64,000 bases of DNA from NCBI RefSeq assembly GCF_004331685.1, contig NZ_SJSM01000001.1, positions 1 to 64,000 of the forward strand. Direction: 5' to 3'. Shown here one piece after another: positions 34,013 through 42,834 of this stretch; the first letter of the stretch is position 1, and every line of letters starts with the position of its first letter. The notes beneath the pieces were generated by a model. The model was given only the letters and a program-made list of their open reading frames with translations, did not search any database and was not told the origin of the DNA. This stretch comes from Pedobacter hiemivivus (GTDB taxonomy: Bacteria; Bacteroidota; Bacteroidia; Sphingobacteriales; Sphingobacteriaceae). The position numbers and the translations under genes are program-made.

Positions 34013-37000
34013 ATGCAAAAACAACACAAAAAATGGGTATTGCCCAAATGCTACAGGCACCTATTATTCCTGCTCTTTTTTAGCACGACATTATATGCGC
34101 AGAATAACGGTAATATCACAGTGATTATCCAGGATACAAAAGGTGAAGCACTGTCAGGCGCCTCAGTAAATGTTGCCAACGCTTCAAAGGGATTCTCACA
34201 AACATCCTCATCCAATAACGAAGGCTTAACTGTTTTTAAAGATCTCCTTACTGATTCCAGTTATTGCATTACAGTATCCTATATAGGAATGGAGCTGCAG
34301 AAACAATGTGGATATCAGGTAAAAGCTGGTCAGAAGGTTACAGTGATCATCAAAATGAAAGAAAGCCTTTCCACACAGATGAATGAGGTGGTAGTAGTTG
34401 GTTATGGAACCCGTAAAAAGTCTGATGTTACTGGCGCAATTGGCTCGGTAGCTGAAAAAGACTTTAACCGTGGGGTAGTAACCTCTCCGGAGTCACTTTT
34501 TCAGGGGAAAATTGCCGGGGTCAATGTAACAGGCAACACCGGTGAACCTGGCGGAAACCAGACTGTTGTAATTCGGGGCCCAGGCTCTCTTAGAAGCGGT
34601 AATGGACCGTTGATGGTAGTTGATGGCGTTCCACTGGATAACTCAACGGTTAGCACCTCCACTCCAAATGTAGGCTTTGGTGCCAGCGCATCGTTAAACC
34701 CGCTTAACTTTATCAACCCGGCAGATATTGAGTCTATAGACGTGCTGAAAGATGCTTCTGCTACAGCAATATATGGTAGCAGGGCTGCCAACGGTGTAAT
34801 TATCATTACTACAAAAAAGGGATCGGCAAAGAATGGCGGACTGACTTATTCCAATTACTTTGGAACTTCTTCGATTGCTAAAAAACTGGACCTGTTTACT
34901 GCTGCTGAATTTATTGCTTTCCAGGAAAAACAGGGTCGAAGCCAATATATCTTCGATCGCAACATAGCTACCGACTGGCAGGACCAGATCTTCAGACAAG
35001 CCTTTACGCAGAATCACAATCTTGCCCTTAATGGTGGAACCGATAAGTCAAGTTATTATATGTCGCTGAGTGCTATGGATCAGGAAGGTATCATTAAAAC
35101 CAATGAACTAAAACGTTACACAGCTCGTTTTAAAATTGACCAGTTGTTATTGAAAGACCGGTTAAAGGTTACAACTAACATTACCTACGCCCATATTAAT
35201 AATACAGCTTCTCCAAGAAGTGACAAGCCGGGTGCAAACTCAGGCAGTTTGCTGCCTGATGCTTTTGGTGCAAACCCTACCTATCCGGTTCGCAATGCTG
35301 ATGGCATTCTTTTCGTATTCCCACAAGGAAGAAATCCCCTTGCAGACCTTGAGCTTTTTGACAGTTTCTCACGAACAGACAGGGTACTGGGAAATATTGA
35401 AGGAAAACTGAAATTATTCAAAGGACTCGAATATAGGATTAATTATGCAATAGACCGCAGCATTGGTAACGGTGATACACAGATTAAACGCAGCTCGCTT
35501 CCTAATATGGAATTCCCAGAGGGCAGGGCAATTTTCCTGAAAAATGAATCGACAAGTCACCTGATCGAACATTATCTAAACTATGTACTAACGCTTAAGA
35601 AACATAACATCGAATTTCTGGCGGGCCAGTCTTACCAATATTTCTTCCAAAGAGCAGCTTCCTCCAGCATTAATAATTTTTCTACAGATGCCATTGACGC
35701 AATTTACAATCCAGGAATTGGTACCAGTCTAACGATTAACCAGAACATGCCTACCGGAACAGCAAATATTAATGAACTCCAATCCTATTTTGGAAGGGTT
35801 AACTACTCTTTTAATGACAAATATCTGCTTACGGCTACAATCAGAAAAGATGGATCCTCAAAATTCGGTAAAAATAACCGCTATGGAATCTTTCCATCCG
35901 TATCAGGTGCCTGGAAGTTAAATCAGGAAGATTTCATTTCTAAATTGAACATATTTAGTGAATTAAAGTTACGTGCAGGTTGGGGACAGACTGGTAATCA
36001 GGAAATTCCAAATAAAATCACGTTGCCTTTGCTATCCTCAGGTATAGGCCTTACCCAAGGCTATCCATTATCTGACGCAGCAGTAAACACAGGCTATATT
36101 TATAACAGAACTGCTAATCCTAATTTGAAATGGGAAACGACTACTCAAACTAACGTGGGTCTGGATTTTGGCCTCTTCCAGGGCGCACTAACGGGTACTG
36201 CGGATTATTTCAACAAAAACACCAGCGATATGCTGCTGCAGCTTACTGTGGCTGATCCTATTTCGCCTACAACAACGAAGTGGGGTAACGTTCCAATGAA
36301 CGTAATTAACAAAGGATTAGAGCTTAGTTTAAACTACGCTTCTTCAAAAGCGCATAAGCTGAACTTTAGTGTTGGTGGTAATGCGACGTTCCTGAAGAAC
36401 ACTGTAAAAAATGCACCTTTTTCTTTTCTGAGCACCGGTGCCCTCAGTGGTCCGGGTACAAACAATGTCAATGTTAGTGTGATTAAGAATGGAGAACCAC
36501 TTTCCAGTTTCTTCCTGCAGGAACACATTGGATTTGACGCAAATGGAAATAATGTATTCAGGGATATCAACCGTGATAAAGTAAGTAATGCTAACGACAG
36601 GATCATTGCAGCGTCTCCAATTCCAACTTTTCTTTATGGTCTGAACGCGACCGTTTCGTACGACAGATTTGACCTTGCTCTAAATTTTAATGGTGTTAGC
36701 GGCAACAAGGTGTATAACAACACAGCAAATGCTTATTTCAACTTCCCGCAGCTTGCCTCCGGACAAAACATTGTTAATAATGGAGTAAATGATCAGGAAA
36801 GCCGTTCAAATTCAGCAACACCATCAACACGTTATCTTGAAGACGGCAGCTTTTTACGCTTAAATAATGCTACACTTCGTTATAATTTGAACCTGAATAA
36901 AATTGACTGGTTAAAAACTTTATCAGTGTATGTAACCGGACAAAACCTATTTACCATTACAAATTACAGCGGTATGGATCCTGAAGTAAACGTACCGTCA

Positions 37001-37090
37001 GAAGTCGGTGGAATTATCTCTTACGGCATTGATACCACTAATTATCCACGCGCCAGAACTTTTCTTCTTGGCCTTAATCTTTCCTTTTAA
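34013..37090 (+). CDS. SusC/RagA TonB-linked outer-membrane transporter
   Basis: A 1025-aa transporter. It has a signal peptide (RHLLFLLFFSTTLYAQ) and a carboxypeptidase-like domain (about 36-118). The TonB-box-like NEVVVVGYGTRKKSDVTGAI is followed by the plug with the SusC signature LRSGNGPLMVVDGVPLD and GSRAANGVIIITTKKG, then a 22-strand barrel ending FLLGLNLSF. There is no N-terminal STN domain, although ECF/FecR genes precede it; signalling to FecR normally uses STN, so the link may be lost or use another route. It pairs with the SusD gene after it. Confidence 0.94.
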   Translation: MQKQHKKWVLPKCYRHLLFLLFFSTTLYAQNNGNITVIIQDTKGEALSGASVNVANASKGFSQTSSSNNEGLTVFKDLLTDSSYCITVSYIGMELQKQCGYQVKAGQKVTVIIKMKESLSTQMNEVVVVGYGTRKKSDVTGAIGSVAEKDFNRGVVTSPESLFQGKIAGVNVTGNTGEPGGNQTVVIRGPGSLRSGNGPLMVVDGVPLDNSTVSTSTPNVGFGASASLNPLNFINPADIESIDVLKDASATAIYGSRAANGVIIITTKKGSAKNGGLTYSNYFGTSSIAKKLDLFTAAEFIAFQEKQGRSQYIFDRNIATDWQDQIFRQAFTQNHNLALNGGTDKSSYYMSLSAMDQEGIIKTNELKRYTARFKIDQLLLKDRLKVTTNITYAHINNTASPRSDKPGANSGSLLPDAFGANPTYPVRNADGILFVFPQGRNPLADLELFDSFSRTDRVLGNIEGKLKLFKGLEYRINYAIDRSIGNGDTQIKRSSLPNMEFPEGRAIFLKNESTSHLIEHYLNYVLTLKKHNIEFLAGQSYQYFFQRAASSSINNFSTDAIDAIYNPGIGTSLTINQNMPTGTANINELQSYFGRVNYSFNDKYLLTATIRKDGSSKFGKNNRYGIFPSVSGAWKLNQEDFISKLNIFSELKLRAGWGQTGNQEIPNKITLPLLSSGIGLTQGYPLSDAAVNTGYIYNRTANPNLKWETTTQTNVGLDFGLFQGALTGTADYFNKNTSDMLLQLTVADPISPTTTKWGNVPMNVINKGLELSLNYASSKAHKLNFSVGGNATFLKNTVKNAPFSFLSTGALSGPGTNNVNVSVIKNGEPLSSFFLQEHIGFDANGNNVFRDINRDKVSNANDRIIAASPIPTFLYGLNATVSYDRFDLALNFNGVSGNKVYNNTANAYFNFPQLASGQNIVNNGVNDQESRSNSATPSTRYLEDGSFLRLNNATLRYNLNLNKIDWLKTLSVYVTGQNLFTITNYSGMDPEVNVPSEVGGIISYGIDTTNYPRARTFLLGLNLSF

Positions 37091-37111
37091 ATCAATTCCG
37101 CACAAAACTAT

Positions 37112-38776
37112 ATGAAACGATTATTTATATTAATATTACTCCCTTTAGTATTTTCGGGATGTAAAAAACTCGACGAAAAGGTGCTGGACGAAGCACTAAA
37201 CACAGAACTTCTTACAGGCCCAGGCACCGCTCAGGGCGTGTTGGTCCCTGTTTACGCAAGGATGTCACGATTATTGGATAGCTATCAGGATTACTTTCAG
37301 CTTCAGGAAATCTCTACCGATGAAGCAATTGTACCTTACCGGGGAGGAACCGACTGGTACAATGGAGGGGTAATGATTGAAATGCAGCAACACAATTATA
37401 CAGCAACACATAGTAGCCTTGCAACAGTTTTTAACAATATCAATCAGGGGACGGCACGTGCTGCTATCGCTATTTACACACTAAACAACCTTACAGATGC
37501 AAATAAAGAGCTCTATATCGCCGAAGCACGTGGCATGGGGGCATTTTATAATTCTATGCTGTTTGAGCTGTTTGGTGTTTGTATTTATAAGGATCCTGCA
37601 TCGGTAGTTGCAGGGACTGGTCAGTCTGAAGTTTACCGCGGTCAACAAGCTATAGATTTCCTCATCAAAGAATTAGATGCTGTTGCGCCTACATTAAAAA
37701 ACAAAAGTGAGGTAGGTGCCGGCAGACTGACTAAGGGTGCTGTATTGGGCCTGAAAGCTAAAATTTTCCTGAACCGCGCTGTATACCTGAACAGGTATGG
37801 AGCTACCTTAAATTTTGAAACGGAGGATATGAACAAAGTAATTAGCTATTGCACTGAGCTGATTGGTTCTGGTAATTATGCATTGGAAAACAGTGACTAC
37901 TTCAAGATTTTCGACATCAATAACCACAATCATTCTGAACATATATTCGCGATGAATCACAGCAATGACGCCAACAATGGAAATCTGATTACATGGTTTG
38001 CACTTGCACGTAACCAACACGGAAGTTTGACCAATCTGCAAGCTACAGGAACCGATGGAGGCTCAATCACGGAGTCATTCTGGAATACCTGGAAAGACAA
38101 TAAGGACGATCCCCGGTTTTCCAAGGTGGTTATTCCTCAGGATGGTTCAGTAAGCTCCGTGGCTGATAACAAATGGGGACTAAACCGTGGCCTGCTCTAC
38201 GGACAACAATATGGAATTGTGTTGAATAGCACAAAGAGTGCATTTAAACGTACAGCTAACGGTGAACTGGTCATTGAAAAATTGTTCAATACAGTCAAAA
38301 CAGGCGAAGCGGTTAACTTCAGCCCTGAGGTAGATTTCGATAAATTTAACGGGCATTCCAACGGAATCCGGGTGTCAAAAAATGAATATGATCCTAACAG
38401 TACCAATGGCAGTAATTATTCGAGAGTAGATCAACCGATTATCCGCCTTGCAGACATTCACCTAATGCGCGCTGAGGCCTATTTAAGAAAAGGAATCAGG
38501 GATTTGGCCCTTGCCGATATCAATGCTGTTCGCACAGCCCGCAAACATCCGAGAATGATGACTGATACTGAACTTAGTTTGGAAAGCTTATTGCGAGAAA
38601 GAGGATTTGAGCTTTATTGGGAAATGACTCGCCGTACAGACCTTATCCGTTTTGGAAAATATGAAACTGGATGGACTGGCAATACGAATAAGAGCGTTGA
38701 TAAAAGAGTGTTTCCTATCCCTCAGGCTACGGTTGATGCAAACCCATCACTCATGAAGCAAAATCAGGGGTACTAA
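37112..38776 (+). CDS. SusD/RagB surface lipoprotein
   Basis: A 554-aa lipoprotein: lipobox LPLVFSGC near residue 17, then the helical TPR-like SusD fold (SusD-like_3 N-part, FNNINQGTARAAIAIYTLNN) and the C-terminal RagB block LADIHLMRAEAYLRKGIRDL and RERGFELYWEMTRRTDLIRF. It forms the lid over the SusC pore and captures the substrate at the cell surface. It follows the SusC gene by 21 bases. Confidence 0.93.
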   Translation: MKRLFILILLPLVFSGCKKLDEKVLDEALNTELLTGPGTAQGVLVPVYARMSRLLDSYQDYFQLQEISTDEAIVPYRGGTDWYNGGVMIEMQQHNYTATHSSLATVFNNINQGTARAAIAIYTLNNLTDANKELYIAEARGMGAFYNSMLFELFGVCIYKDPASVVAGTGQSEVYRGQQAIDFLIKELDAVAPTLKNKSEVGAGRLTKGAVLGLKAKIFLNRAVYLNRYGATLNFETEDMNKVISYCTELIGSGNYALENSDYFKIFDINNHNHSEHIFAMNHSNDANNGNLITWFALARNQHGSLTNLQATGTDGGSITESFWNTWKDNKDDPRFSKVVIPQDGSVSSVADNKWGLNRGLLYGQQYGIVLNSTKSAFKRTANGELVIEKLFNTVKTGEAVNFSPEVDFDKFNGHSNGIRVSKNEYDPNSTNGSNYSRVDQPIIRLADIHLMRAEAYLRKGIRDLALADINAVRTARKHPRMMTDTELSLESLLRERGFELYWEMTRRTDLIRFGKYETGWTGNTNKSVDKRVFPIPQATVDANPSLMKQNQGY

Positions 38777-38811
38777 ATTTATGATAGCTAATTAATTCTA
38801 GAACTTAAACA

Positions 38812-40038
38812 ATGGATTCATATAAATTAGGCAGAAAAAGTTTTCTTTTTAAAATAGCCACAGTTGGTGCAGTTGGATTAATGCCTTCCTTGCTGAAAGC
38901 AAGTCCGAAGGAGACCGTTCAGAATCTAAAAAATCAGGCCGGGATACGTTTTCTTACCCCGCCCTATCTGCAGCACATCACTGGCGACAGTGCTGTGATC
39001 AGATGGATCACAGATCAACCTGCCAGCAGTTGGATACAATATGGTGAAAACACCCCCGAACTCAAGGTGCTACCCGTTGCGGATTTGGGGCTCATAGCAG
39101 CTAACAAGAGGGTACATGAGGTAACGATAACCGGCCTGAAACCGGGCACCCGATATACTTACCACGTTTGCTCCAGACAAATCGTTGATTTTCAACCTTA
39201 CAAGATGACATGGGGAGAAACGATCAGCAGCGAGGTGTTTCATTTTGCCTCAGCCAAACCCGAAGCAGCGGAAGCTTCCTGGCTGGTATTTAATGATATC
39301 CATGACCGTCCAGCTTCATTTGCCCACCTCTTCAAACTAAACGGTAAAGATCCGTTTGATTTTGTATTTCTTAATGGTGATATGTTCGATTACCAGACAG
39401 ATGAAAAACAAATCATAGACAACCTCCTTACTCCCATTACATCACTCTTTGCTTCCGAAAAGCCATTTTTCTACGCGCGAGGCAATCATGAAACCCGTGG
39501 TAAATATGCCAGAGAATTCCCAGACTACTTTTCGAACCCGGGTAATCAATATTATTTTTCTTTTACGCAAGGTCCGGTACACATTATTGTATTGGACACT
39601 GGAGAAGATAAGGAAGATGAACACGTCGAATATAGCCAGTTGGTGGCTTTCGATCAATACCGTGAACAACAGGCGCAATGGCTGGAACAAGAACTGCAAA
39701 AACACGCGTTCTTAAATGCGCCATTCCGCGTGGTAATGATGCACATCCCTGTTTTTCATTCCGGTGAAGGTCATGGTGCCCGTCACTGCCGGGAATTATT
39801 CAATCCTATGTTCAACAATGCGGGTATTGATTTGATGATATGTGGGCATACGCACAGGTATGGCGTGCATGCTGCCGACTCCAGCACCCATAATTACCCT
39901 TTAATTATTGGAGGAGGTCCCCTGGAGGAAAAAAGAACACTGATTAAAGTGAGAGCTGACCGTAAGCAGCTTTCATTACAAATGATTAAGGACGATGGAA
40001 ATGAAGTTGGCCGTTTGAACGTAGAATCAAAGCGATAA
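38812..40038 (+). CDS. Calcineurin-like metallophosphoesterase with purple-acid-phosphatase N-domain
   Basis: A 408-aa exported protein. A signal sequence (GRKSFLFKIATVGAVGLMPS, with a single Arg, so not a strict Tat motif) leads to a fibronectin-like purple acid phosphatase domain (about 40-140; SAVIRWITDQPASSWIQYG). The metallophosphatase domain (about 155-380) has the metal motifs FNDIHD, NGDMFDY, ARGNHE, MMHIPV and CGHTHR. It could release phosphate from an organic phosphate carried by the SusCD system before it; the position in the same unit supports this. The substrate is inference. Confidence 0.9.
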   Translation: MDSYKLGRKSFLFKIATVGAVGLMPSLLKASPKETVQNLKNQAGIRFLTPPYLQHITGDSAVIRWITDQPASSWIQYGENTPELKVLPVADLGLIAANKRVHEVTITGLKPGTRYTYHVCSRQIVDFQPYKMTWGETISSEVFHFASAKPEAAEASWLVFNDIHDRPASFAHLFKLNGKDPFDFVFLNGDMFDYQTDEKQIIDNLLTPITSLFASEKPFFYARGNHETRGKYAREFPDYFSNPGNQYYFSFTQGPVHIIVLDTGEDKEDEHVEYSQLVAFDQYREQQAQWLEQELQKHAFLNAPFRVVMMHIPVFHSGEGHGARHCRELFNPMFNNAGIDLMICGHTHRYGVHAADSSTHNYPLIIGGGPLEEKRTLIKVRADRKQLSLQMIKDDGNEVGRLNVESKR

Positions 40039-40055
40039 CAACCAAATTATCTCTT

Positions 40056-40310
40056 TTAAAATGAAACCAAGGTAATTTCTGGTGTCATTTTAATCTTAAA
40101 AAGACGTTTTAGGTTATATCCAATACACACCAATGACCATTCGTTATTGGTGTGTTGTTCTCCTCTGAATAGAAATCGCCTAAAGCCTAATACTTCTTTT
40201 ATGATTCCAAAGACTGGTTCAACGATTTGTTTTCTCTTTTTTATATAATGTGCTTCCTACAGGGCTACGCAGTCGTTGTCTCATTCGCTCTATCACCGTA
40301 CCGGCAGTTT
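40056..40310 (-). pseudogene. IS1182-type transposase C-terminal remnant, frameshifted
   Basis: The minus strand encodes KKRKQIVEPVFGIIKEVLGF, then RRFLFRGEQHTNNEWSLVCI, the classic C-terminal block of IS1182/IS5-type DDE transposases (VEPVFG.IKE..GFRRF.LRG), ending at 40056. Upstream, RMRQRLRSPVGSTLYKK continues it in another frame; the shift falls in an A6 run (T at 40237-40242). No N-terminal part is present. Confidence 0.8.
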
Positions 40311-40394
40311 TTATCTGTTCTGGCTCAATAAATATGTTTGTCAAAAAGCTGTTATGTTTCTCTCCAGAAGTCGCTTTCTTCCTTTTGTTTCCGC

Positions 40395-40817
40395 TCTTCC
40401 AAGAGACGCAGGAACTACTGGCCAACTTTGAAATTAAGTTTGGCAGTATCACCATCCAATCACCTAAACCGATCTGTCAGCCATAGCGACTGAATTGCAT
40501 GGCGGTTTAGCCACCATTAACCAGAATCTGGAAAAATGGCAGAAACCCCTCAAAAAAGAGTATAGGATTACTTTATTTCCCGAACAGGTTCGCAGCGTGG
40601 AGTATGTCAGGGCGGTATTGACCAGGGTAATCTTGGGTATCATTGCTTTGGTGTTTATGATCTTTGCCTACCTGCTCATGGACAAACATTTGAAGTGAGG
40701 GCAACGGCCAGCAAAGCAATAGGCTCAAGAATGAATGACGATCCAAAATATAAAACCATCCGACAGGCTGAATTAATTTTACAGTATTACTTTAATAATT
40801 ACTTAACAAACATTTAA
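40395..40817 (+). pseudogene. Frameshifted small membrane protein, family unknown
   Basis: Three consecutive frames join into one protein-like text: LFQETQELLANFEIKFGSIT, then DLSAIATELHGGLATINQNL, EKWQKPLKKEYRITLFPEQV and a membrane helix VLTRVILGIIALVFMIFAYL. After MDKH a shift leads to FEVRATASKAIGSRMNDDPK YKTIRQAEL. The order (coiled-coil, LFPE, helix, tail with DPKYKTIR) resembles small membrane proteins I have seen in mobile-element contexts of Bacteroidetes, but I cannot name the family. Shifts fall near 40466 and 40690. Confidence 0.4.
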
Positions 40818-40874
40818 CACCTCAATCACGTTCCACCTGTTACTTATGCTTCGGATAAAAGCAATTGGTATTTT

Positions 40875-41012
40875 ATGGCATTTAAGGCATTACCTGATCA
40901 GGAATTGATACAACAGTGTATAGAAGGCAATGACAGGGCATTTAATGAGCTTTTCAGACGTTATTTCAATAAACTCTACCAGTTTTCACTGAGATATAAG
41001 CAAAAAGTGTAA
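40875..41012 (+). pseudogene. ECF sigma factor stub (45 codons)
   Basis: The frame MAFKALPDQELIQQCIEGND, then RAFNELFRRYFNKLYQFSLR YKQKV, is the N-terminal start of sigma region 2 of a Bacteroidetes ECF factor, then stops. Regions 2.2-4 are missing; the sequence changes shortly before the partial tRNA at 41041. It is a truncated copy. Confidence 0.7.
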
Positions 41013-41040
41013 CTCATGGAACCTATCTTATGGCGGGTTA

Positions 41041-41065
41041 GGTTCGAGAGCCCCCACTCTCCGCC
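41041..41065 (+). other. Partial copy of tRNA-Ser 3' end (possible att scar)
   Basis: GGTTCGA-GAG-CCCCCACTCTCCGC repeats GGTTCGA-AT-CCCCCACTCTCCGC of the tRNA gene at 31448-31470; the last 14 bases are identical. No acceptor 5' half or anticodon arm precedes it. It is followed by a hairpin similar to the one behind the real tRNA. Confidence 0.65.
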
Positions 41066-41137
41066 AAGGTATCAAAACCTAAAAAAGCCTGAAATCGAAA
41101 GATCTCAGGCTTTTTGCATTTTAAGATCAGCTTTTGT

Positions 41138-41174
41138 GCCTAACGTTTCGCCACTTTGAGATGGCTGTTGGCGG
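41138..41174 (-). other. attC-like recombination site at the 3' end of the DUF5694 gene
   Basis: On the minus strand the order is GCCGCCAAC, A, GCCA, 8-base loop, TGGC, GAAAC, GTTAGGC. GTTAGGC fits the integron core GTTRRRY exactly, and GCCA/TGGC gives the inner stem. The outer box GCCGCCAAC pairs with GTTAGCGGC found at the other end of the gene (42029-42037), as the two halves of one attC would after cassette insertion. Confidence 0.45.
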
Positions 41175-41177
41175 CTA

Positions 41178-41978
41178 TTATTTCAATACGTTATTAAGTT
41201 CCACAACATCAAAGTTATCATTGTTTTCTAAAAAATGTTTTAATATTGGAATGTGTCCTTGCCCAAAAATTAAAATAACATATTTGTCCGAAGGTTCAAC
41301 TTGATTTACAATATTTGAATAAATAGCAAGATTTCTTAAATACCAATCTGATACATATTCTGCTCCTGCAAAATTTTTACCTGCTCCAATCTTTGCCATA
41401 AATTTTAGATAAAGTGATAAATTTTTTTTTAATTCTTCGGGTTTATTTATGTGTTTTAAAACTTCGGTTATTGTGCCTTTTTTCAATTGATTATCATAAT
41501 CATTTCGCATTAAATTTGCCTCGGTCCCTAAATCTTTTAGCAAAAAAAGTTGATTATTTTCTTTTGCGGTCGCAGCCATTAAGCTATCGTGTGACATTCC
41601 ATAAAATTTGTCAATACAATTTATATGATTTAATTTTAATTTTTTAGCTAGCCTAAAGCCAATTTGTTCTCTTTCCGAAACTGGAAGTTTATAATGATCT
41701 GTTAAATATGAGCTATACAAACTGTCGCTGGAACGTTGATTTTCAACTGATCTTTCAATCATTACTTTAGTCGCTTTTGTTTGAGATAGCGCATTAGTTA
41801 AGTCTTCTAATTCACTTTGTCGCTTAGCACTAAGAAAATCGTCCGTTTTTAATTCAAATTGATCTGTATGTGGGGTTTCGAAATGAACAGTTCCAATTAA
41901 TAAAATTTTTGTTTTCTGAGCCTGTCCGAATGCTGTAAGCCCAAAAGTTAAAGCAAAAATTAACGTTATTATTTTCAT
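41178..41978 (-). CDS. DUF5694 family secreted protein
   Basis: A 266-aa protein with a signal peptide (IITLIFALTFGLTAFGQ) and the DUF5694 pattern: TKILLIGTVHFETPHTDQF near the start, KATKVMIERSV, then late YVILIFGQGHIPILKHFL. The GTxHFE and GQGH motifs resemble the TraB/GumN superfamily, some of which are thought to be metal-dependent hydrolases; the function is unknown. The gene is markedly AT-rich and bracketed by near-perfect 14-bp inverted repeats (41167-41180 and 42024-42037). Confidence 0.8.
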   Translation of the reverse strand: MKIITLIFALTFGLTAFGQAQKTKILLIGTVHFETPHTDQFELKTDDFLSAKRQSELEDLTNALSQTKATKVMIERSVENQRSSDSLYSSYLTDHYKLPVSEREQIGFRLAKKLKLNHINCIDKFYGMSHDSLMAATAKENNQLFLLKDLGTEANLMRNDYDNQLKKGTITEVLKHINKPEELKKNLSLYLKFMAKIGAGKNFAGAEYVSDWYLRNLAIYSNIVNQVEPSDKYVILIFGQGHIPILKHFLENNDNFDVVELNNVLK

Positions 41979-42322
41979 ATATTTTATTCTGTTTTGGTTG
42001 TTACTTTTTTGTTTCCGCGGTATTAATAGCCGCTAACTGAGTTATTCCAGCCATAAAATGGCATCAATAAAACTTTTTAAGGATTCCTTGAATTATAAGT
42101 TACTTTTTTCAAGCTAAAAATAGAGATATTTTTACTGCAATTTATTAACCTTTATAAGATAATCAAATTGATATGTTATGAATTAAATCCAGATAAAAGT
42201 CATTCCTGCTCATGAGTACTAGCAAGCAAAAAATCCCGGCTACATAGTGCAACCGGAACTTATTATTGTCAAGCCTGGGATCTTGCGATTCCAGGCACAA
42301 TGGATGTTGTGGCTTTTGTAAT
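41979..42322. other. Non-coding stretch between DUF5694 and hipT remnant
   Basis: I see no supported gene here. It contains the inverted repeat TAATAGCCGCTAAC at 42024-42037 and a GCCATAAAATGGC hairpin (42051-42063) that repeats the GCCA/TGGC stem of the attC-like site. Confidence 0.5.
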
Positions 42323-42509
42323 TTATAACAGCCCCAATTGCGTGTAACGGGAGTCCAGAATAGAAAGATATTCTTCCTTTGCCTCATTGGACAAAAATGT
42401 ATTCCATCAGTGGAGGAATCTTAGTTCCAAAGAATTCAAGACTACACTTTTCATGGTAGTCCACTTCATCCTTCAGTTCGTTATAACAATATAAACATTT
42501 ACGATTCAT
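42323..42509 (-). pseudogene. hipT kinase toxin remnant with large internal deletion
   Basis: From an ATG at 42509, overlapping the hipS end by 11 bases, the frame reads MNRKCLYCYNELKDEVDYHE, then KCSLEFFGTKIPPLMEY, the usual N-terminus of HipT (zinc-ribbon-like CLYCY..L, H..CS..FFG). It stops at 42384. In the +1 frame across the junction comes FLSNEAKEEYLSILDSRYTQ, then LGLL and stop at 42323, which matches the last helix of HipA/HipT kinases. Everything between, including the ATP site and catalytic loop, is gone, so no kinase can be made. Confidence 0.75.
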
Positions 42510-42834
42510 CACCTTGATTAACAGGTTCAACACTTACCGCCCCAATGCAATTCCCACAACAGGCAAGAACCAGTCCCATGCGGTCATTCGGGTTCAGCTT
42601 CCAGTTTTTAGTGGCTATATCAAGCAACCATCCTTCAGGGATTAAACCCTCAAAAAAAGGAAAAAGTCTGTTCGAGATATATTTCTCTTTTCTTACCGGT
42701 AAAGAAAAAGTAATTAACTGATCAGGGTAAGCCAAGATATAAGACTCATCATACTCAAATTCGTATTCCCCTTCATCAGTTTCAGTCAGCTCACCAGCAA
42801 GCTTGTTATTATAACATACCAAGCCCTTTCTCAT
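42499..42834 (-). CDS. hipS: HipS-like protein (HipA N-subdomain 1)
   Basis: A 111-aa protein equal to the N-terminal subdomain of HipA: GLVCYNNKLAGELTETD, YILAYPDQLITFSLPVRKE, LFPFFEGLIPEGWLLDIA, RMGLVLACCGNCIGAVSVEP. In HipBST systems this piece is a separate gene and acts as the antitoxin, with hipT as the toxin. The gene order hipB-hipS-hipT and the overlaps (4 bases with hipB, 11 with hipT) match that layout. Here it is intact beside a destroyed toxin. Confidence 0.85.
   Translation of the reverse strand: MRKGLVCYNNKLAGELTETDEGEYEFEYDESYILAYPDQLITFSLPVRKEKYISNRLFPFFEGLIPEGWLLDIATKNWKLNPNDRMGLVLACCGNCIGAVSVEPVNQGDES

Noticed and set aside
40219..40486. Two overlapping ORFs on opposite strands taken as separate genes
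   Set aside because: Only parts of each look like real protein; they are better read as a transposase tail on minus and a frameshifted membrane protein on plus.
42163..42387. 74-codon minus-strand ORF beginning MRQRKNIFLFW
   Set aside because: It overlaps the hipT remnant in a third frame; the HipT-like text is in the other two frames, so this one is chance.
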